The notes: generated by a model from the letters alone, not told the origin. Counted from the first letter of the stretch, positions 49,728-59,158 are shown. The stretch is DNA of 64,000 nt from Streptococcus suis (GCF_002960445.1 NZ_POJD01000195.1:26338-90337), one strand, 5' to 3'. Numbers and translations are program-made.

Positions 49728-49773
49728 ATAATATCACAAGGAATTGGAATGTCAAGAAAACTTTCTGAAAATT
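49728..49773 (-). promoter_or_regulatory. ilvB promoter with CodY box
   Basis: Minus strand: TTGACA (49750-49755), 16 bases, TATTAT (49728-49733). AATTTTCAGAAAGTT at 49759-49773 matches the CodY consensus at 14 of 15 positions and abuts the -35, a repressing position. A weaker AATTTTCC half-match lies further upstream. Confidence 0.75.
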
Positions 49774-49918
49774 CCTACATTTGTTCGGATTCTTAAAATT
49801 TTCCAAAGAAATTCTTAAAGCAAACTTAAGCTAATCGCAAGCCCCCTCTGGTTTTAGCTTGCTTTTAGGAAAGTCCCGTATAGTAGACTCATCAAGAAAA
49901 ACAGACGAGGTTTATGAT

Positions 49919-50971
49919 ATGTATTATGTAGTGATACCGGCTTATCAGCCAGATGAAAAATTGATCCAACTCTTAGAAGTTATGAAAAATAGACTAAACT
50001 GCCAGGTCATTGTTGTAGATGATGGTAGTACAGACCAAGCAAGAAATATTCTTGAAATCGCCAAAACCTATGCCATTGTTCTCCACCATGATATCAACAA
50101 AGGAAAAGGACAAGCCTTGCGGACAGCCTTTAGCTTTATCCAAGATTTGAGAAAGCCTGGTGTCGTTGTTACCGCTGATGCAGATGGTCAACATGCTGTG
50201 AATGATATAGACCGTGTCGCACGCGCAGCCATGAACCTACCCAGTCGCCTCATCCTTGGTGTTCGTCAATTTACCAAAGATATTCCGCTCCGTAGCCGTT
50301 TCGGTAACAAACTAACAAGAGTCTTGTTCCGACTACAAACCGGTGTCAATGTATCCGATACACAAACAGGCTTGCGTGGTTTTCATACCGACTTAATTCC
50401 ATTCATGTTAGAAATTGACGGCGACCGCTATGAGTACGAGATGAACATGTTAACTCAGGCATGTCAACGTTATAAAATTACGGAAGTTCCTATTCAAACT
50501 ATTTATATCGATGATAATGCCAGTTCGCACTTTCGTCCCATAAAAGATGGACTACTCATTTACAAAAATCTCTTCAAATTTGCTCTGGCATCTTTTGGTG
50601 GATTCTTAGTCGACTATGGTATCTATGCCTTAGTTTTGTTAGTGCTGACCGGACTACCAACAGCTGCACGACTACTAGCTGCAAACACAATTGCTCGCAT
50701 CTGCAGTGCTAGCTGTAATTTTGTCCTCAATAAGAAATTAGTCTTTAAAAACGAAGAAAGCGTCGCACGAACAGGTGCTGGCTACTTTACTCTAGCTCTC
50801 ATTCTCTTCCTAGCTGATACAGCTCTTCTTTATCTTTTCCATCAAATTCTTGGACTTAACCTCTACCTTGTCAAACTTGTGGTCGGAGTCTTCCTCTTCC
50901 TAGCCTCTTGGCTCATTCAAAAAAATATCATCTTTAAAGAAAGGAAATCATATTCCCATGAAATTGCTTAA
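49919..50971 (+). CDS. Glycosyltransferase family 2 fused to GtrA-type membrane domain
   Basis: 350 residues. N-terminal GT2 domain (about 1-210): VIPAYQPDEKLIQLL, VVDDGSTDQ, TADADGQH (DxD) and QTGLRGF. C-terminal GtrA domain (about 225-345) with four helices and ASFGGFLVDYGIYALV and RICSASCNFVLNKKLVF. Such fusions load a sugar on undecaprenyl phosphate and flip it. Start ATG 49919 after GAGGTTTATGAT. The next two genes overlap it: an envelope-glycan cassette. Confidence 0.88.
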   Translation: MYYVVIPAYQPDEKLIQLLEVMKNRLNCQVIVVDDGSTDQARNILEIAKTYAIVLHHDINKGKGQALRTAFSFIQDLRKPGVVVTADADGQHAVNDIDRVARAAMNLPSRLILGVRQFTKDIPLRSRFGNKLTRVLFRLQTGVNVSDTQTGLRGFHTDLIPFMLEIDGDRYEYEMNMLTQACQRYKITEVPIQTIYIDDNASSHFRPIKDGLLIYKNLFKFALASFGGFLVDYGIYALVLLVLTGLPTAARLLAANTIARICSASCNFVLNKKLVFKNEESVARTGAGYFTLALILFLADTALLYLFHQILGLNLYLVKLVVGVFLFLASWLIQKNIIFKERKSYSHEIA

Positions 50972-51899
50972 AAAACCCTTTGCCTACGCCACCATCTTTG
51001 GAATGCTGCTAACGAGTGGATTTTCCTACTCTATGTTGAAAACCTTTGTCCTGTCTGAAGCTATTTCCACCGTCGCGGCAAACAGCACTACTACAAGTAG
51101 TCAACCGACAGCAGAAACGACCGCTTCATCAGCCACCACTGCCTCAACAGCTACCAACGTGACGACAACAGATACATCTTACTCTGATGATAATATCCAA
51201 GTTAACTTAGAAACCATCACTACCAACAACACAACTGTCTATGTGGCTGATATCCAGGTCAGCTCTCCAGAGTATCTAAAGACAGCTCTAGCTCAAAATA
51301 CCTACGGTACGAACGTAACGGCCAAAACTTCTGAAACCGCCGCTGCAAACAATGCTATCCTAGCAGTCAACGGTGACTATTACGGCGCCAACTCAACTGG
51401 TTATGTCATTAAAAACGGCGTCCTCTACCGTGACACTGTCCGTGACAATGCAGCTTACGGCGACTTGGCAATCTACGCCGACGGCTCATTTGAAATCATC
51501 TATGAAAATGAAATCACTGCTCAAGAATTGATTGACAAGGGTGTCGTCAACCTCTTAGCATTCGGTCCATCATTGGTAGAGAATGGCGAAATTGTCGTTG
51601 ATACATCAACAGAAGTTGGTCGTGCCAAGTCATCCAATCCACGCTCTGCAATCGGTATTATTGATGAAAACCACTACATCATCGTAGTCGCAGACGGACG
51701 TACCTCTGAAAGTCAAGGACTTTCTCTCTATCAAATGGCCGAGGTTATGAAGCAGTATGGTGCCAAAACAGCCTATAACCTTGACGGTGGTGGTTCGTCA
51801 ACCCTCTACTTCAACGGCCAAGTCATCAACAATCCAACAACAAATGGAAATACTATCTCAGAAAGGGCGGTAAGTGACATTGTCTACATCGGTTACTAA
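50958..51899 (+). CDS. Membrane-anchored phosphodiester glycosidase (NAGPA domain)
   Basis: 313 residues: signal-anchor (about 8-32), Ser/Thr-rich linker (about 45-75), then the NAGPA domain with NAILAVNGDYYGANSTGYVI, NPRSAIGIIDENHYIIVVAD, SLYQMAEVMKQYGAKTAYNL and DGGGSSTLYFNGQ. The family removes GlcNAc from phosphodiesters and occurs in bacterial exopolysaccharide contexts. The start overlaps the glycosyltransferase by 14 bases. Substrate unknown; presumably an extracellular polymer. Confidence 0.87.
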   Translation: MKLLKKPFAYATIFGMLLTSGFSYSMLKTFVLSEAISTVAANSTTTSSQPTAETTASSATTASTATNVTTTDTSYSDDNIQVNLETITTNNTTVYVADIQVSSPEYLKTALAQNTYGTNVTAKTSETAAANNAILAVNGDYYGANSTGYVIKNGVLYRDTVRDNAAYGDLAIYADGSFEIIYENEITAQELIDKGVVNLLAFGPSLVENGEIVVDTSTEVGRAKSSNPRSAIGIIDENHYIIVVADGRTSESQGLSLYQMAEVMKQYGAKTAYNLDGGGSSTLYFNGQVINNPTTNGNTISERAVSDIVYIGY

Positions 51900-52296
51900 T
51901 CAAACATCTACGCGTACTGCACGCACCTTCATTACCTACTTGGCTACAACAGCCTTCCTCTTTATCTTCAGTCGTATCTACGAAAGCCTTAGTTATGGCG
52001 AGGTTTCATTCTTCATGCATTATATGTTCTGTGTGACCCTGATTGGCGGAGCTTTACTCCTTGGTATGCTCACTCTAAAGCCAAATCTATCACGTCTGAC
52101 CTTCAATCTCTGGAATTCAGGTGTTGCCACCATTACAGCAGGCTTCCTACTCCGTGGTATCATCAACCTGTCTGGTCGTTCAACCACCTTGGACCAACCC
52201 TATTGGTTTATCGGAGCAGGATTCTTAATTCTTGCCTTGATTAGCCTCTTCTTTACCGGAAACAAGAAAGCACAGCTCCGAGCAACTGCTCAGTAA
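51874..52296 (+). CDS. Four-helix membrane protein of the glycan cassette
   Basis: 140 residues with four hydrophobic helices (about 18-36, 47-64, 80-98, 110-128) and a basic tail. Starts at GTG 51874, overlapping the NAGPA gene by 26 bases; AAAGGGCGG lies just before it. No family recognised. The tight overlap suggests a joint function with the two preceding genes. Confidence 0.75.
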   Translation: MTLSTSVTNQTSTRTARTFITYLATTAFLFIFSRIYESLSYGEVSFFMHYMFCVTLIGGALLLGMLTLKPNLSRLTFNLWNSGVATITAGFLLRGIINLSGRSTTLDQPYWFIGAGFLILALISLFFTGNKKAQLRATAQ

Positions 52297-52310
52297 CAAG
52301 AACAAACTAG

Positions 52311-52346
52311 AACAGTCTTTGGAACATCCAAGGCTGTTTTGTTTTA
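52311..52346 (+). terminator. Terminator of the glycan cassette
   Basis: AACAGTCTTTGGA pairs with TCCAAGGCTGTT (one wobble) and ends in TTTTGTTTTATTTT. Confidence 0.85.
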
Positions 52347-52359
52347 TTTTATTTTTTGT

Positions 52360-52424
52360 AAAATTCAGAAATTTCACATCATTTAACGAATCCTTTTTCA
52401 TTTCCCTCATAACTATGGTATAAT
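52360..52424 (+). promoter_or_regulatory. ilvD promoter with CodY-like box
   Basis: TGG-TATAAT extended -10 (52419-52424) with a weak TTTTCA -35 at 52395-52400. AAAATTCAGAAATTT at 52360-52374 matches the CodY consensus at 12 of 15 positions. Confidence 0.55.
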
Positions 52425-52461
52425 AAGAGAACTAATCACCAGAAAGATAGGGAGAAGAGAA

Positions 52462-54180
52462 ATGACAGATAAAGATACACTCAAAGACCTCCGTCACCGT
52501 AGCTCTGTTTACGATTCGATGGTCAAATCGCCCAACCGTGCTATGTTGCGTGCTACAGGCATGACGGATGATAGCTTTGAAAAACCGATTGTTGGGGTTA
52601 TTTCGACTTGGGCAGAAAATACACCCTGTAACATCCACCTTCACGACTTTGGAAAACTAGCCAAAGAAGGCGTCAAAGAGGCAGGGGGCTGGCCTGTTCA
52701 ATACGGCACCATCACCGTTGCAGACGGGATTGCCATGGGAACGCCTGGTATGCGTTTCTCCTTGACTTCCCGTGATATTATCGCTGACTCTATTGAAGCG
52801 GCCATGGGCGGTCATAACGTCGATGCCTTTGTTGCAATCGGTGGCTGTGATAAGAACATGCCTGGTTCTATGATTGCCATCGCCAACATGGACATCCCTG
52901 CTGTATTTGCCTATGGCGGAACCATTGCACCAGGCAATCTCAACGGTAAAGATATTGACCTCGTTTCAGTCTTTGAGGGAATCGGAAAATGGAACAATGG
53001 CGACTTGACTGCTGAAGAAGTTCGCCAGATTGAGTGTAATGCCTGTCCTGGACCTGGTGGTTGCGGTGGTATGTACACTGCCAATACCATGGCTACTGCC
53101 ATTGAAGTCATGGGTATGTCCATTCCAGGCTCTTCCTCTCACCCTGCTGAATCTCCTGAGAAGAAGGCTGATATTGAAGAAGCAGGTCGTGCTGTTGTAC
53201 GCATGCTTGAACTTGGCATCAAACCATCTGACATTATGACGCGTGAAGCCTTTGAAGATGCTATCACTGTTACCATGGCTCTCGGCGGCTCAACCAACGC
53301 TACTCTTCACTTGCTGGCCATTGCCCATGCTGCCAACGTTGACTTGACCTTGGAAGATTTCAATGATTTCCAAGAACGGGTACCTCACTTGGCAGACTTG
53401 AAACCATCTGGAAAATATGTTTTCCAAGACCTCTATAATGTCGGTGGTGTTCCTGCGGTTATGAAATACTTGCTCAAAAACGGCTTCCTCCATGGTGACC
53501 GCATCACCTGTACAGGTAAAACCGTTGCTGAAAACTTGGAAAACTTTGCAGATTTGACACCTGGTCAAGATGTCATCATGCCACTTGAAAATCCAAAACG
53601 TGCAGATGGCCCACTCATCATCCTCAAAGGTAACCTAGCACCTGAAGGTGCCGTTGCCAAGGTTTCCGGTGTGAAAGTCCGTAACCATACTGGTCCAGCC
53701 AAAGTCTTTGATTCTGAAGAAGAGGCTATCGAGGCTGTTCTTTCTGACAATATCGTCGATGGCGATGTTGTTGTTGTCCGCTATGTTGGACCAAAAGGTG
53801 GTCCAGGTATGCCTGAAATGCTGTCCCTTTCTTCTATGATTGTCGGCAAAGGCCAAGGCGACAAGGTAGCCCTTCTGACAGACGGCCGCTTCTCTGGTGG
53901 TACTTATGGTCTGGTTGTTGGCCACATCGCTCCTGAAGCCCAGGACGGCGGTCCAATCGCCTACCTCCGCACAGGAGATTTGGTGACGGTTGACCAGGAT
54001 ACCAAAGAAATCACCATGCACGTTTCTGACCAAGAAATTGAAGAACGCAAGAAAACGACGGTCATTCCACCGCTTTACTCTCGTGGTGTTCTCGGCAAAT
54101 ATGCCCACACCGTGTCTTCTGCCTCTAAAGGAGCTGTTACCGACTTCTGGAGACCAGAACGCAGTGGGAAACAATCATAA
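52462..54180 (+). CDS. ilvD: Dihydroxy-acid dehydratase
   Basis: 572 residues. Fe-S cysteines in [16 protein letters not shown] and [20 protein letters not shown], and C-terminal [22 protein letters not shown]. It dehydrates dihydroxy acids to the keto acids of Val and Ile. AGGGAGAAGAGAA precedes the ATG. Lies 2.8 kb from ilvBNC on the other strand. Its cluster type (2Fe-2S or 4Fe-4S) cannot be told from sequence by eye. Confidence 0.97.
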   Translation: MTDKDTLKDLRHRSSVYDSMVKSPNRAMLRATGMTDDSFEKPIVGVISTWAENTPCNIHLHDFGKLAKEGVKEAGGWPVQYGTITVADGIAMGTPGMRFSLTSRDIIADSIEAAMGGHNVDAFVAIGGCDKNMPGSMIAIANMDIPAVFAYGGTIAPGNLNGKDIDLVSVFEGIGKWNNGDLTAEEVRQIECNACPGPGGCGGMYTANTMATAIEVMGMSIPGSSSHPAESPEKKADIEEAGRAVVRMLELGIKPSDIMTREAFEDAITVTMALGGSTNATLHLLAIAHAANVDLTLEDFNDFQERVPHLADLKPSGKYVFQDLYNVGGVPAVMKYLLKNGFLHGDRITCTGKTVAENLENFADLTPGQDVIMPLENPKRADGPLIILKGNLAPEGAVAKVSGVKVRNHTGPAKVFDSEEEAIEAVLSDNIVDGDVVVVRYVGPKGGPGMPEMLSLSSMIVGKGQGDKVALLTDGRFSGGTYGLVVGHIAPEAQDGGPIAYLRTGDLVTVDQDTKEITMHVSDQEIEERKKTTVIPPLYSRGVLGKYAHTVSSASKGAVTDFWRPERSGKQS

Positions 54181-54186
54181 CATTAC

Positions 54187-54213
54187 AAAACCCTGGCACT
54201 GCGACAGGGTTTT
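54187..54213 (+). terminator. Terminator-like hairpin after ilvD
   Basis: AAAACCCTG and CAGGGTTTT around a GCACTGCGA loop, 10 bases after the ilvD stop; the T-run is only four, so read-through into the DUF6176 gene is likely. Confidence 0.6.
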
Positions 54214-54227
54214 CATAAGGAGAAAAA

Positions 54228-54614
54228 ATGAAACTAAACGTCGAACTATCTCGTTTCCGTGTCAAAGAGGGGAAGTCAGCTGTCGTTGACCAGTGGATGA
54301 CCTTTCTCAATGACCACATGGAAGACACCCTTCTCACTCTGGAAGGGGAGAAAATGTATGTCGAAACCATCTTCCGTGAAGTGCTGGACGGTCGTGAATA
54401 CCTCTACTGGTATTCCGTCCAAGCAGAAGGCGGGATTGAGGTAGATCATTCCCAATCCTATATTGACAAAAAACACCTAGAATACTGGAATGAATGCATC
54501 GACCCGAACTATGGTATGGTGGATCTTGAACCTCAGGTTGTCATGATTCCCAAGCTGATTTATGAAACTATGGAAGAATTAGACAGACAATACAATGAAA
54601 CATTTAAAAAATGA
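54228..54614 (+). CDS. DUF6176-like protein
   Basis: 128 residues, soluble, rich in Trp, Tyr and Glu: MKLNVELSRFRVKEGKSAVV, HMEDTLLTLEGEKMYVETIF, VDHSQSYIDKKHLEYWNECI. Resembles the DUF6176 family from recall; no catalytic motif is evident. AAGGAGAAAAA before the ATG. Follows ilvD after a weak terminator and may be partly co-transcribed. Confidence 0.7.
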   Translation: MKLNVELSRFRVKEGKSAVVDQWMTFLNDHMEDTLLTLEGEKMYVETIFREVLDGREYLYWYSVQAEGGIEVDHSQSYIDKKHLEYWNECIDPNYGMVDLEPQVVMIPKLIYETMEELDRQYNETFKK

Positions 54615-54642
54615 GCTGCTCCATGCAACTCATTTTCTTTTT
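54609..54642 (+). terminator. Terminator of the DUF6176 gene
   Basis: AATGAG and CTCATT stem with long loop, followed by TTCTTTTTATTTT. Confidence 0.6.
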
Positions 54643-54982
54643 ATTTTGGACTGATACCTAGCGTAATCCGTCCCAGACGGCTGATACGGGTCATTTTCCA
54701 AGCAGGAGACCAGACAATCTCTACTTGGGCATCCTCAATACCATCAATGGTTTTCAAGGCTGCAACCAACTCTCCTGGCATGGTATCAGCACAAGAACAA
54801 CCAGCATCAGTAAAGGTCATGATGACCTTACAAAATCCATTCTCATCCAAATCAATTTCATAGACCAAGCCTAAATTATAGATATCCAATTCAATCTCCG
54901 GGTCATAAATATTCTCTAGGACTTCGATCAATTGACTTGAAAGTGCAGCTGCTCGGTCATTGATTTTTATATCATCTCTCAT
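54641..54982 (-). CDS. DUF59/MIP18-family metal-sulfur cluster assembly protein (SufT-like)
   Basis: About 113 residues from ATG 54982 (MRDDIKINDRAAALSSQLIE). ENIYDPEIELDIYNLGLVYE and the Cys segment FTDAGCSCADTMP mark DUF59 proteins, which help load Fe-S clusters; here AGCSCAD replaces the usual MGCPLAD, adding a second Cys two residues on. No strong ribosome-binding site, and an ATG at 55039 also lies in frame, so the start is uncertain. It may assist the SUF system encoded 20 kb away. Confidence 0.85.
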   Translation of the reverse strand: MRDDIKINDRAAALSSQLIEVLENIYDPEIELDIYNLGLVYEIDLDENGFCKVIMTFTDAGCSCADTMPGELVAALKTIDGIEDAQVEIVWSPAWKMTRISRLGRITLGISPK

Positions 54983-55067
54983 TGGAATTCTCAACTTTCT
55001 TGTTTTTATCATTTTCTCATATTTTTCATAATTTTTCAAGAAAATGTAGCTTAATTGTCTGAATATT

Positions 55068-55094
55068 CAAAAAGAAGCTCCAAAGAGCTTCTTG
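55068..55094 (-). terminator. Terminator of the PNPOx-like gene
   Basis: AAGAAGCTC-TTTG-GAGCTTCTTTTTG on the minus strand. Confidence 0.85.
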
Positions 55095-55113
55095 AAGTTT
55101 TCTGTCTAGAGAA

Positions 55114-55566
55114 TTAGATCGCTCTCATCTCCTTCGACTGACCTTCTCCAATCTGGAAGACATACTTGTGACCTTGGGTCAAGCTATGGTAGAAACCTTT
55201 CCCCTCATAAAGTTGAAAAATTTGCATGGTCTTCCGACTTTCTTCATCCTTATAAACATGTTGGACATAGGGATTGTCCGCAAAGACCTTTTCCAAGAGT
55301 TCTTGACTTGCCGGTCTAGCCTTTCCTTCAATTCGAATGACTTGAATAAGATAATCTTCCTCAGATAAGGCCGTGACGGCTAGGCGCTCATCTCCCATCA
55401 ATTGATGGTAAAAATGTGTTTCTGATCCTGTCATAAAGAATACACCATCTTCCGTCGCAGCTGTAATATGAATCGGTCTGGAATGAGGATTACCCGCCTC
55501 ATCAACCGTAGCAAAAATCCCTACCTTCATTTCTTCCAAAATGTCCATGATATCTTTCAATTCCAT
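55114..55566 (-). CDS. Pyridoxamine 5'-phosphate oxidase-like flavin protein
   Basis: 150 residues with VGIFATVDEAGNPHSRPIHI and HFYHQLMGDERLAVTAL, the split-barrel fold of general-stress/PNPOx-like proteins that bind FMN or F420-like cofactors. Not a true PdxH: it lacks the C-terminal signature. GAGGTGTGCT precedes the ATG. Single gene with its own terminator; function unknown. Confidence 0.8.
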   Translation of the reverse strand: MELKDIMDILEEMKVGIFATVDEAGNPHSRPIHITAATEDGVFFMTGSETHFYHQLMGDERLAVTALSEEDYLIQVIRIEGKARPASQELLEKVFADNPYVQHVYKDEESRKTMQIFQLYEGKGFYHSLTQGHKYVFQIGEGQSKEMRAI

Positions 55567-55639
55567 AGCACACCTCCTAGACTTCTTTCTACCTTGATTA
55601 TAGCAAATTCTAACAAGAAAGTTAAGAAAAAATACGGAT

Positions 55640-56346
55640 CAATAAAACTGCTGTGAGTAAAATACACAAAGAAGATTATAAGAGCCTTTTTGAATGTAGA
55701 AAAAGTCCATATGACCAATAATGAAAAGCAACCGAACTCACACAAAAAGAGTTTATATCGGATAAAGCAAGAGTAAGGGGGGTAACTAAGACTCCTGAGC
55801 CTAGAAATAGTAAAGTGAAACTTTTGATACGCGGTCTATACCTTATCGATCCATGAAAAAGCACTGGCGCACTCTCCTAAAAGACAGCTGTAAACTGTCC
55901 CAGAATCACTTTCATTCCCGTACCTTTGGGCAAACCTTGCACAGAATGAGGTGGTTCAGAAGACACTGAATTTCTCAGAAGAACTGAAATTCTAGCATCA
56001 AGTCTACCAAATCCTTCTTTCCCATTTCCAAGAAAAAAACTTAGACTATTTCTTTAACCTCATCAAACAGGAAAATTCCTCAATTAACCCTATTTTCCAG
56101 ACGGTATTCAAGACGTTTCTAAAAGATAAGGACAAGGTTTAAACGCATTGGAATTGCCTTATTCCAACGCAAAATTGGAATCTACTAATAATCTCATCAA
56201 AGTCATTAAACGAAATGCCTTTGTTTTAGGAAGATGAAAACTTTAAAAAACTGATTTTGATTGCCTTAAACATCAAAAATGAGAAAACGAACTTCGTTCT
56301 CTCTTAATGTTAGCTGACATCTTCCCACTACAGTTGACAAAGAGCC
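55640..56346 (+). mobile_element. Degraded ISL3-family (IS1167/IS1193-like) insertion sequence remnant
   Basis: The right end is ACTACAGTTGACAAAGAGCC (ending 56346), the usual terminal inverted repeat of streptococcal ISL3 elements. The transposase is broken. The left end could not be located; 55640 is approximate. It fills the gap between the PNPOx-like gene and the truncated LPXTG gene. Confidence 0.7.
55840..56320 (+). pseudogene. ISL3-family transposase, C-terminal part, broken
   Basis: Plus-strand translation gives NEVVQKTLNFSEELKF, then a TAG, HQVYQILLSHFQEKNLDYFF and NPIFQTVFKTFLKDKDKV, then TAA and a frameshift into LPYSNAKLESTNNLIKVIKR. These match the conserved C-terminal part of ISL3 transposases as I know them. 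At least two stops and one frameshift: not functional. Boundaries approximate. Confidence 0.8.
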
Positions 56347-56376
56347 AAAAAAGCAAGGGCCTAAACCCTTGCTTTC
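56345..56376 (-). terminator. Terminator of the LPXTG gene fragment
   Basis: AAGCAAGGG-TTTAGG-CCCTTGCTT then TTTTGG on the minus strand. Confidence 0.8.
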
Positions 56377-56426
56377 TCCATTCATATTCTTTTTATCAAG
56401 AAAGATTCCTCTTGATAAAATCTGAA

Positions 56427-57630
56427 TTAGTCTTCGTTACGACGACGTTTACCTGCCAAAGCAAGTGCTGCAACCAGCATACCCACACCAAAGGCAGAAG
56501 CTGCTACTGTACTTGACTCACCTGTATTTGGCAACTGTGCCGCACCTGACTTAGCAGATGTAGCTGGTGCCGCTGGTTTAGCAGATACTGCAGGTGCAAC
56601 TGGTGTTGCAGGCGCTACTGGCTCACCTGGTAGAACTGGTGTTACTGGCGTCGTTGGTTTCTTACGGTAGATGTGAGTTGTATTACCATCTGCATCTACA
56701 ACTGTACGTACATACTCATAACCTGGGATTGACTTGTTAGGGGTTGTTCCTTCTTCTTGCGGTGCAATTGGAAGACCTGTCACTTCGTCAACATGGTTTG
56801 TCACAACTTTCTTAGTTGGTGTTGCAGGTACGTAAGGGATTGATGTGTTTTCACCTGGTGTTGTTGGAACTGGTGGAACATATCCTTTATTAGGATCTGT
56901 TGGATCAAATGGTTTCAATGGCTCGTTGGTCTTAGGATCTACTGGTGTGAAGCCTGGAACATGTGGAATCACTGTGTCAGGAGTAGGTGTCACTGGTACA
57001 TCTGGGTTGTTTGGATCAAATGGATATGGTACTACTGGGTATTCTTTTTCTGGAACACCTGGGATTTGCGGAATCCAGTTGGCTACTTTTTGGTACACAT
57101 AAATAACTTCTGTTGTACCATCTGTTACTTCACCAGTCTCTGAACCAACTGTCTTAGATGGAACTAGGACGTAACGGTTGCCTTCAGCATCTTTAATCTC
57201 AGTCTTCTTCTGATCTGTCGTATCGTAGGCAGTACCAACTTTTACATTGTTTTCATCTACAACAGGTGCAATCAATTCCTTACCGTTAGTATCTTGATAC
57301 TTAACAACTACCGAACCAGCCTTCACATAAGGGATTGGAGTATTTTCACCTGGATTATCCACTGTTGGTGGCACATAACCCTTAGATGGATCCTCTGGAT
57401 CTACTGGTGTCAATGGAGTTACCTCATCTGGACCAACTGGCACATAACCTGGCACGTATGGAATCACTGTATCAGGAGTAGGTGTCACTGGTACATCTGG
57501 ATTGTCTGGATCGAATGGATATGGAACTTTTGGTTCTTCTCCTTCAGGTACACCTGGGATTTGCGGAATCCAGTTGGCAACTTTTTGGTACACATAAGTA
57601 ACAGTTGTGCCTTCTTTAACGATAGAAAAC
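56427..57630 (-). pseudogene. 3' fragment of an LPXTG-anchored MucBP-type surface adhesin
   Basis: About 395 codons of a cell-wall protein: two Pro-rich modules starting VANWIPQIPGVP and containing DVPVTPTPDTVIPYVPG, a MucBP-like domain (VVVKYQDTNGKELIAP, TTEVIYVYQK), a Pro/Ala stalk and the sortase signal LPNTGESS, hydrophobic helix and KRRRNED tail. The 5' part, signal peptide and promoter are absent: near 57620-57640 the adhesin frame gives way to unrelated sequence. Without a signal peptide it cannot reach the wall. Confidence 0.8.
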
Positions 57631-57660
57631 AAGGTTTTATTTAAAGACAGTATGCACAAC

Positions 57661-57695
57661 GAAAAAGGAAGCAATACATTACACTTCCTTTTTGC
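57661..57695 (-). terminator. Terminator downstream of dnaJ
   Basis: AAAAAGGAAG and CTTCCTTTTT around an 11-base loop on the minus strand. Confidence 0.8.
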
Positions 57696-57766
57696 TTTAT
57701 TTTAGAATAGAATATCGCTCCTGAAAGAGAAGCTACTCTATGTATCTTTACTTTATCTCAGCTATT

Positions 57767-58903
57767 TTACAATTCTTCAAAAGCATCTTTTACCTTGTCA
57801 AAGAAGCCTTTTTTATGAGGTTTGATATCAATGTTTCCTGCTGCTGCAAATTCTTTAAGAGCTGCACGTTGACGGTCGTTCAGACTTGTAGGAGTAACAA
57901 TATTGACCGTCACATACTGATCACCGATAGCCCCGCCACGAACACTTGGAGCTCCCTTGCCTTTCAGACGGAAGGTCTTACCTGTCTGTGTTCCTTCAGG
58001 GATCACCATATCCACATCACCGTGAACGGTTGGCACATGGACCGTATCACCCAAGGCTGCCTGAACAAAGTTGAGGTCTAATTTATAATAAATTGTTGTC
58101 CCCTCACGCTCAAACTTATCTGAAGCCTGGACTTGAATGACCACATAGAGATCTCCGTAAGGACCTCCATTAAAACCTGCTTCCCCCTGACCTGCCAGAC
58201 GGATTTTCTGACCAGTTTCCACACCAGCTGGTACCTTAACCGTTACCGTATGAGCTTGTTTTTCATGACCGGTTCCGCGACAAGTTGTACATGGATCTTT
58301 GATTTGTTTCCCACGACCATGACAGACATCACAGGTCATTTGACGGCGCATGGTACCAAGTGGTGTTTGCGTGTCCACATTGATAATCCCTGAACCGTGA
58401 CAGCGTCCACAGGTTACTGGACTAGTACCAGGTTTAGCACCTGAACCCGTACAAGTCCGACAAGTAGCTTCACGGTGATAAGAAACTTCTTTCTCTGCGC
58501 CGAAAATTGCCTCTTCAAACTTAAGGTTAACCCGGTATTGGAGGTCATCCCCTTGACGAGGAGCATTCGGATTGCGGGTCGCACCGCCACCACCAAAGAA
58601 GCTTGAGAAGATGTCTTCAAAGCCACCGAAACCAGCTCCATCGAAACCACCAAAACCACCAGCTCCGCCGCCGAAGCCACCGTTTGCCCCAGCTGGACCA
58701 AACTGGTCATAGGCAGAACGCTTCTGCGGATCACTCAAGGTTTCATAAGCCTCTTGAACTTCTTTGTATTTATCCTCCGCACCCGGATCCTTGTTAATAT
58801 CTGGATGGTATTTCTTTGAAAGCTTCCGATAAGCCTTCTTAATCTCGTCTGGCGAAGCATTCTTAGAAACCCCCAGACGATCGTAAAATTCAGTATTGTT
58901 CAT
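57767..58903 (-). CDS. dnaJ: Chaperone DnaJ (Hsp40)
   Basis: 378 residues from ATG 58903 ([20 protein letters not shown]). J domain with HPD ([10 protein letters not shown], near residue 32), Gly/Phe region (about 68-110), four zinc modules [32 protein letters not shown], and two C-terminal substrate domains. The open frame extends 36 codons upstream through the leader repeat (ending TGLVSY); the J domain starts at 58903. Separated from dnaK by two terminators and a structured 510-base region. Confidence 0.96.
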   Translation of the reverse strand: MNNTEFYDRLGVSKNASPDEIKKAYRKLSKKYHPDINKDPGAEDKYKEVQEAYETLSDPQKRSAYDQFGPAGANGGFGGGAGGFGGFDGAGFGGFEDIFSSFFGGGGATRNPNAPRQGDDLQYRVNLKFEEAIFGAEKEVSYHREATCRTCTGSGAKPGTSPVTCGRCHGSGIINVDTQTPLGTMRRQMTCDVCHGRGKQIKDPCTTCRGTGHEKQAHTVTVKVPAGVETGQKIRLAGQGEAGFNGGPYGDLYVVIQVQASDKFEREGTTIYYKLDLNFVQAALGDTVHVPTVHGDVDMVIPEGTQTGKTFRLKGKGAPSVRGGAIGDQYVTVNIVTPTSLNDRQRAALKEFAAAGNIDIKPHKKGFFDKVKDAFEEL

Positions 58904-59062
58904 ATAAGATACCAAGCCCGTAAAAAGCAAAGTGAAAATAGGGAGTGAGAGTGTCCAGCGGACACTTTCAGCCCTGTCGTACAAAAACAATAAGCGACAG
59001 CTATTTCTCAAAAAGTCTATCCCCAGACTTTTTGACTTTTCACACAGCTTTTAGGGCGGGTT
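58904..59062 (-). repeat. Leader repeat element, copy at dnaJ
   Basis: In gene orientation it runs from GGAATTGAACCCGCCC to ACGGGCTTGGTATCTTAT, ending directly at the dnaJ ATG. Inside are hairpins AAAAAGTCT-GGGGAT-AGACTTTTT, CTGTCG/CGACAG and AGTGTCC-GCT-GGACACT. CCCG near the 5' end can pair with CGGG near the 3' end. Confidence 0.65.
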
Positions 59063-59158
59063 CAATTCCTTTCGTAAAAAATAGACGAAACTCAGAAAGT
59101 ATCCCGTGTTCGATTGCGAACACTTTTCTTTCTGTAAAAGTTAGAAGGGTTATTTACC

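Noticed and set aside
49774..49918. T-box or BCAA peptide attenuator upstream of ilvB
   Set aside because: The ilvB leader is only about 30 bases (49693-49727), too short for a T-box; the sequence further upstream lacks a T-box motif and serves the divergent gene.
58904..58920. TTGGTATCTTA as an extended -10 for leaderless dnaJ, pdhC, pdhD and sufB
   Set aside because: TATCTT matches TATAAT only 4 of 6 and no -35-like sequence sits 16-18 bases upstream in the copies; kept as a repeat end instead.
59041..59070. tRNA T-arm look-alike (CGGGTTCAATTCC) in the leader repeats
   Set aside because: No acceptor, D or anticodon arms with the right spacing and no CCA; the motif is simply the complement of the repeat's 5' end.
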